A stretch of 9,827 bases of DNA from NCBI GenBank assembly GCA_004296145.1, contig SEBM01000110.1, positions 1 through 9,827 on the forward strand, written 5' to 3'. A program made the translations under genes and the position numbers. Of the stretch, positions 6,908-9,827 are shown piece by piece. This stretch comes from Flavobacterium sp. (GTDB lineage: Bacteria > Bacteroidota > Bacteroidia > Flavobacteriales > Flavobacteriaceae). Within the stretch, counting starts at the first letter, position 1. Each line of letters starts with the position of its first letter. The notes under the pieces were generated by a model. That model was not told where the DNA came from and ran no database searches. It worked only from the letters and a program-made list of their open reading frames with translations.

Positions 6908-7015
6908 AATGTATTGACTATTGCTAAATATATAATGGCTTAATAAACCATTGTTATTGATTAATTTAACGCATAAATCAACTGCAAATAATGTTGATTT
7001 TTAATTTACGTTTTG
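6908..7015 (-). promoter_or_regulatory. ABC-F leader with mutually exclusive hairpins and tiny uORFs
   Basis: If transcription starts near 7015, the leader is about 108 nt. In RNA order, AAATCAAC (7000-6993) pairs over 8 bp with GTTGATTT (6982-6975). The same GTTGATTT arm can instead pair over 6 bp with AATCAA (6962-6957). Right after the shared arm is ATG-CGT-TAA (6974-6966, Met-Arg-stop). ATG-GTT-TAT-TAA (6951-6940, Met-Val-Tyr-stop) lies further on, inside a third small hairpin (6934-6952). This resembles translational attenuators of some ABC-F genes, but AT-rich DNA yields such matches by chance. Confidence 0.3.
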
Positions 7016-7021
7016 AAAGTG

Positions 7022-7052
7022 CAAAAGTATAACAATTAATTGAAGTTTTAAC
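7022..7052 (-). promoter_or_regulatory. Proximal ABC-F promoter candidate
   Basis: On the minus strand 7029-7022 reads TACTTTTG, a perfect TAnnTTTG -7 box. GTTA (7052-7049) is a weak -33 box 19 bp upstream. Predicted start is about 7015. Confidence 0.5.
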
Positions 7053-7091
7053 GGAGAAAAATGATAGCTTTTGTAATATTCTGAGAAGTTG

Positions 7092-7099
7092 CAAAAGTA
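7092..7099 (-). promoter_or_regulatory. Distal ABC-F promoter candidate
   Basis: This is a second perfect minus-strand TACTTTTG, exactly 70 bp upstream of the first. The context matches too: GCAAAAGTAT appears on plus at both 7021-7030 and 7091-7100. No clear -33 box is seen. If used, the leader would be about 180 nt. Confidence 0.4.
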
Positions 7100-7215
7100 T
7101 ATATTCTGGTCTTTAAACACTTATCTTTTTATTTTTAGAATATTATTTTTCACAAAGCAAAATCCTGAAATTAATTATCTTAAAAAGGCAGCAGGAATCA
7201 ACATCAAAATGATAA

Positions 7216-7251
7216 TTTGCTGATTAAAAACAAAGTTATTCACTATCTTTA
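7216..7251 (+). promoter_or_regulatory. Weak promoter candidate for the DUF983 gene
   Basis: TATCTTTA (7244-7251) is one mismatch from TAnnTTTG. TTTG at 7216-7219 lies 24 bp upstream, slightly long for a -33 box. The start would be about 7258, giving a leader near 70 nt. Confidence 0.35.
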
Positions 7252-7277
7252 CACCTGTTTAGAAGAATAATTACGTA

Positions 7278-7300
7278 CGATTTAACCTATTTTTAAATCG
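7278..7300. repeat. 8-7-8 inverted repeat upstream of the DUF983 gene
   Basis: CGATTTAA (7278-7285) and TTAAATCG (7293-7300) are perfect inverted repeats around a 7-nt spacer, ending 26 bp before the ATG. It could be an operator or a leader hairpin. There is no T run, so it is not a terminator. Confidence 0.45.
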
Positions 7301-7326
7301 CCAATTTTTACAAAAGTCTATATAAG

Positions 7327-7710
7327 ATGTTCAGCAAAGGATCTAAAATAAGAAGTATTTTTACAGGAAGTTGCCCAAGATGCCAAAATGAGAGTATGTA
7401 CTCTGATCCAAATCCGCTTCATTTATCCAAAGTTTTAAAAATGAATGATCACTGCAGTCACTGCGGATTAAAATACCAGATAGAACCTTCTTTTTTTTAC
7501 GGAGCGATGTATGTTAGCTACGGATTAAATGTTGCTGTTGGTATTGCTGCTTTTATTGTTTCGTTTGTTTTTTTTAAAACTACTATTGAACAATCTTTTT
7601 TATCGATAATAATCACTTTGGTTTTATTATTCCCTTTTGTTTTAAGGCTTTCAAGGAATATTTACATCAATATGTTTATTTCTTATGATCCTAAGGCCGG
7701 TCTAAAATAA
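7327..7710 (+). CDS. DUF983 zinc-ribbon membrane protein
   Basis: 127 residues, the normal size for DUF983. An N-terminal zinc-ribbon-like pair, CPRC (Cys16, Cys19) and CSHCG (Cys43, Cys46), is followed by the family's signature run near 50-66 (YQIEPSFFYGAMYVSYG). Two hydrophobic segments at about 64-83 and 91-107 should span the inner membrane, leaving the cysteine domain soluble. No biochemical function is established to my knowledge. The upstream 419 bp has only a weak promoter. Its last 20 bp overlap tail-to-tail with the oxidoreductase gene on the other strand, with no terminator between them. The family call is firm and function is unknown. Confidence 0.85.
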   Translation: MFSKGSKIRSIFTGSCPRCQNESMYSDPNPLHLSKVLKMNDHCSHCGLKYQIEPSFFYGAMYVSYGLNVAVGIAAFIVSFVFFKTTIEQSFLSIIITLVLLFPFVLRLSRNIYINMFISYDPKAGLK

Positions 7711-8764
7711 GCGTTTTCAGATATCTTTTATGAAATCTTTTAATGTCTATTTCAGAATCTAAAGGAGTTTCATTTTCAATATAATCAAATAAAGCTTTTG
7801 CCATAGCAGGTCCAAGCATTACGCCTCTCGTTCCTAATCCATTAAGGATATGAATTGATTTACGTTCGTGATGTGTACCGATTAGTGGTCTTCTGTCTTT
7901 TACTGTTGGGCGTACACCGGCAAAATGCTTAACAATCTCGCAATCACACATAATAATTTCTTTTATTCGCTCCAAAAGTTCCTGTTTTCCTTCTTCAGTA
8001 GGTAAATCTGTCTTATCCTGCCAGTTATAAGTTGCTCCAACTTTAAATAAATCATTTCCAAGAGGCAGTATAAAAACACTTGTATTTACGATAATATCCA
8101 AATCTAAATCAGGAGCTTTTATAATAAATAATTCGCCCTTTGTGCCGTCTAAAGGCAGGTAATTAAAAAAAGGGTTTTTATGCAATCCAAAACCTTCTGC
8201 GAAAATAATATGACGTGCCTGAATATTTTTATATTGAATTCCGAAATCAAAAAACTCAATATAAACGCTATCAAAAAATTCTTCCAGTAATAAATTGTTT
8301 TCACGTAAGTATTCTTTATAACTGTCCAGCAACAAAGCGGTATCAACATATCCCGTATGCAAAACTTCTCCATAATCAAATGGCGAGTCAATACTATTAT
8401 ATTTTTTCAGAACTAATTTTGTAGACAAAAAGGGAGCTAAATTTTTCTTGTCAGAAGCTGCAAACCAATTATTTTGCTCTTCTATCGAAAAAAACTTCCT
8501 TAAAATAGGAAGTTTAAAATTGAACTTTCTTTGCAATTTATTTTCGATATTATCATAGAATTCGTCCATTAAAACTAATTGTTCCTGTGCTTTCCAAACT
8601 TCACTAAAACGCTTCAAAATAACAGGATTGTAAAGTCCACCTGCAATTCTTGACGAATTTTGAGAATTATTGTCAAGAACCAAAATAGTTTTATTGTTTT
8701 TGAATGCTAATTCAGCAAATGAAATTCCGGCTAAACCAGATCCTATAATAAGATAATCAATCAT
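7691..8764 (-). CDS. FAD-dependent oxidoreductase, DadA/DAO family
   Basis: 357 residues from the ATG at 8762-8764. The Rossmann dinucleotide fold opens at once: IIGSGLAG (6-13), with Asp31 closing the second strand as adenosine-ribose binder. AGGLYNP (41-47), IIFAEGFG (186-193), GVRPTVKDRRPLIG (283-296) and LNGLGTRGVMLGPAMA (307-322) are the C-terminal FAD-contact motifs of the D-amino-acid-oxidase/glycine-oxidase superfamily. It probably oxidises an amine or amino acid; the substrate is unknown. An in-frame ATG 27 codons upstream gives a hydrophobic stretch that runs through the gldN terminator and into gldN. I reject it because the FAD motif normally sits at the N-terminus and a consensus -7 box lies just upstream of 8764. 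Confidence 0.85.
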   Translation of the reverse strand: MIDYLIIGSGLAGISFAELAFKNNKTILVLDNNSQNSSRIAGGLYNPVILKRFSEVWKAQEQLVLMDEFYDNIENKLQRKFNFKLPILRKFFSIEEQNNWFAASDKKNLAPFLSTKLVLKKYNSIDSPFDYGEVLHTGYVDTALLLDSYKEYLRENNLLLEEFFDSVYIEFFDFGIQYKNIQARHIIFAEGFGLHKNPFFNYLPLDGTKGELFIIKAPDLDLDIIVNTSVFILPLGNDLFKVGATYNWQDKTDLPTEEGKQELLERIKEIIMCDCEIVKHFAGVRPTVKDRRPLIGTHHERKSIHILNGLGTRGVMLGPAMAKALFDYIENETPLDSEIDIKRFHKRYLKTLILDRP

Positions 8765-8779
8765 AATGGCAATAAATAA

Positions 8780-8813
8780 AAAAACTCCTGCTACAAAGGT
8801 AGTAAGAGTTTTT
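8780..8813 (-). terminator. Rho-independent terminator of the gldN operon
   Basis: Arms 8780-8794 and 8799-8813 pair over 15 positions with one mismatch and one wobble around a 4-nt loop. Read on minus, the stem is followed by a U-rich tract (about 8783 down to 8772). It lies 20 bp after the gldN stop. Confidence 0.85.
8794..8801 (-). promoter_or_regulatory. -7 box for the oxidoreductase gene inside the gldN terminator
   Basis: Minus-strand TACCTTTG is a perfect TAnnTTTG. A weak GTTA lies about 18 bp upstream (8823-8820). Transcription would begin near 8787, within the second terminator arm, leaving about 23 nt before the ATG. The new transcript would lack the first arm and so could not form the hairpin. 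Confidence 0.55.
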
Positions 8814-8832
8814 GTTATGTAACTCCGGAAAC

Positions 8833-9819
8833 TTAGTAGTTCCACATATCTTCTTCAAAATTACGAATCTTCTCTTTTACTCTTTCAGATTCTAATAACT
8901 GGTTTTGTGCATTATCTTTCATGTAATCCTTAATCTCACGATCTCCGTACATATTCTCTTCTTTGTAAATAATAGCATTAAAACGTCTCGAATTTAAAAT
9001 CTGATCAAATGAAATTGGCATAGCAGAGTTCGTATCATTAAAAGCCTTCGCTTCATGCAAAGCTTCTCTTGCATTTGGGTAAAAAACCCAAAACAATTCA
9101 ATATAATCTTTTTCGTCGCTGTTCATTGTATAAACATCAGGAGTTACGGGACAAATTCCGAGTAAACGATATTTTAATTCACTCTGGCGCTTGTCAAAGT
9201 ACCAGTATCCTTTTATTTTATATTGAGTAACATCCGCAGCTGTAAGATCCTGTTTTAAAATATATTCAGCAGGAACTGTCCTTGTTGGTCCAACTGTCTG
9301 GTCTACATACGAAACAACTTTCTTCTTACCAGTTCCGGTTACGACTTTCTTCTTAACTACACGAGTTTTATAATCATCAGGATACTGATTAATCAATTCT
9401 CTACCCGCGTCTGTTGTATCAACACGAGATAAGGAACCTTCAATATCTTTCATAGACTTTTTGGTGTTGAAATAACTATCCGCATACACTTCAGTTATTT
9501 TCCCTCTTTTGATTGCTTTTGTTAAAACATCATAAAGAGATCGTCTGTCAGAGCCAATGTTAGCGGTATCAACCGGATAATACATAGGGAAGTTGATTTT
9601 TTCATTCAAATCAATAATTTCCCAGGTCGTTTTACCCATTAGAATATCTCTATCATCTACATATCCATAAGCCAAAGGCTTATCATTATCAGAAATCAAC
9701 TGTGCAGCATTCTTTTTTCCAATTTGTTCAGCTGTTTTTGCATTCAGCAAATTAGATTGAGCATTGGTAGATAAGCTACAAGCGATTAACACAATACTGA
9801 TTAAAAATTTCACTTTCAT
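8833..9819 (-). CDS. gldN: Gliding motility/type IX secretion protein GldN (or paralogue GldO)
   Basis: 328 residues. A signal peptide (hydrophobic 5-17, cleavage after Ala20 in TNA-Q) sends it to the periplasm. The body matches GldN/PorN: PLAYGYVDDRDILMGKTTWEI (48-68), FPMYYPVDT (77-85), ADVTQYKIKGYWYFDKRQ (195-212), LLGICPVTPDVYTMN (219-233) and IRNFEEDMWNY at the C-terminus. With lipoprotein GldK it forms the periplasmic ring of the type IX secretion system, driven by the GldLM motor, and is needed for gliding and secretion of CTD proteins. A basic insertion with two KKKVV units sits at 152-170. The window ends 8 bp before the start codon, so gldM is out of view. Some flavobacteria carry a downstream paralogue, gldO; this copy could be either. 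Confidence 0.9.
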   Translation of the reverse strand: MKVKFLISIVLIACSLSTNAQSNLLNAKTAEQIGKKNAAQLISDNDKPLAYGYVDDRDILMGKTTWEIIDLNEKINFPMYYPVDTANIGSDRRSLYDVLTKAIKRGKITEVYADSYFNTKKSMKDIEGSLSRVDTTDAGRELINQYPDDYKTRVVKKKVVTGTGKKKVVSYVDQTVGPTRTVPAEYILKQDLTAADVTQYKIKGYWYFDKRQSELKYRLLGICPVTPDVYTMNSDEKDYIELFWVFYPNAREALHEAKAFNDTNSAMPISFDQILNSRRFNAIIYKEENMYGDREIKDYMKDNAQNQLLESERVKEKIRNFEEDMWNY

Positions 9820-9827
9820 CTTAATAC

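Larger units (their letters stand above)
6908..7326. other. 419-bp divergent non-coding region
   Basis: This is the gap between the divergent ABC-F and DUF983 starts. It holds the ABC-F leader, two minus-strand -7 boxes, one weak plus-strand promoter and a small inverted repeat near the DUF983 start. All are listed separately. I see no further gene, tRNA or repeat in it. Confidence 0.7.

Noticed and set aside
7021..7100. Two GCAAAAGTAT copies as replication iterons
   Set aside because: There are only two copies and each is a full promoter -7 box facing the ABC-F gene.
8149..8424. Short reading frames on both strands inside the oxidoreductase gene
   Set aside because: They are shadows of a gene with clear FAD-enzyme motifs.
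8765..8845. N-terminal 27-residue hydrophobic extension of the oxidoreductase
   Set aside because: It is translated from the gldN terminator and the gldN 3' end. The FAD motif should be N-terminal, and the predicted promoter lies downstream of the extended start.

Overview
The window looks like ordinary chromosome of a Flavobacterium-type bacterium (Bacteroidota, Flavobacteriaceae). The evidence is the AT-rich DNA, a gldN/gldO gliding and type IX secretion gene, Bacteroidota-type promoters (a TAnnTTTG -7 box with a weak TTG-like -33 box), starts without Shine-Dalgarno sequences, and families typical of the group (DUF1761, DUF983, an App1-type phosphatase, a FemAB-like GNAT). I see no prophage, insertion sequence, CRISPR array, tRNA or rRNA.

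Layout: (1) 36-893, minus: exported protein with eight plant-type leucine-rich repeats. (2) 1074-1562, plus: four-helix DUF1761 membrane protein with a strong terminator. (3) 1684-2829, plus: GNAT/FemAB-like acyltransferase with a TTG start and its own promoter. A hairpin separates it from the convergent next gene. (4) 2865-3734, minus: diacylglycerol-kinase-family lipid kinase, also TTG-started. It is divergent from (5) 3794-4756, plus: App1-type phosphatidate phosphatase. (6) 4757-4993: non-coding block holding a heptamer-built hairpin (4766-4835) and a 138-nt nested stem element (4840-4977). (7) 4994-6907, minus: ABC-F translation factor with a long leader and two candidate promoters. (8) 6908-7326: non-coding promoter and leader region. 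(9) 7327-7710, plus: DUF983 zinc-ribbon membrane protein. Its 3' end overlaps (10) 7691-8764, minus: FAD-dependent DadA-like oxidoreductase. (11) 8833-9819, minus: gldN (or its paralogue gldO), the end of the gldKLMN secretion-motor operon, closed by a terminator.

Most genes are singly transcribed and not obviously one pathway. Two relationships stand out. The lipid kinase and the App1-type phosphatase are divergent neighbours that could add and remove the phosphate on the same lipid. The gldN terminator hairpin also carries a consensus -7 box for the downstream oxidoreductase gene. The less ordinary material is non-coding: the nested-hairpin element, the heptamer hairpin and an attenuator-like arrangement in the ABC-F leader. 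I found no clear new multi-gene system.
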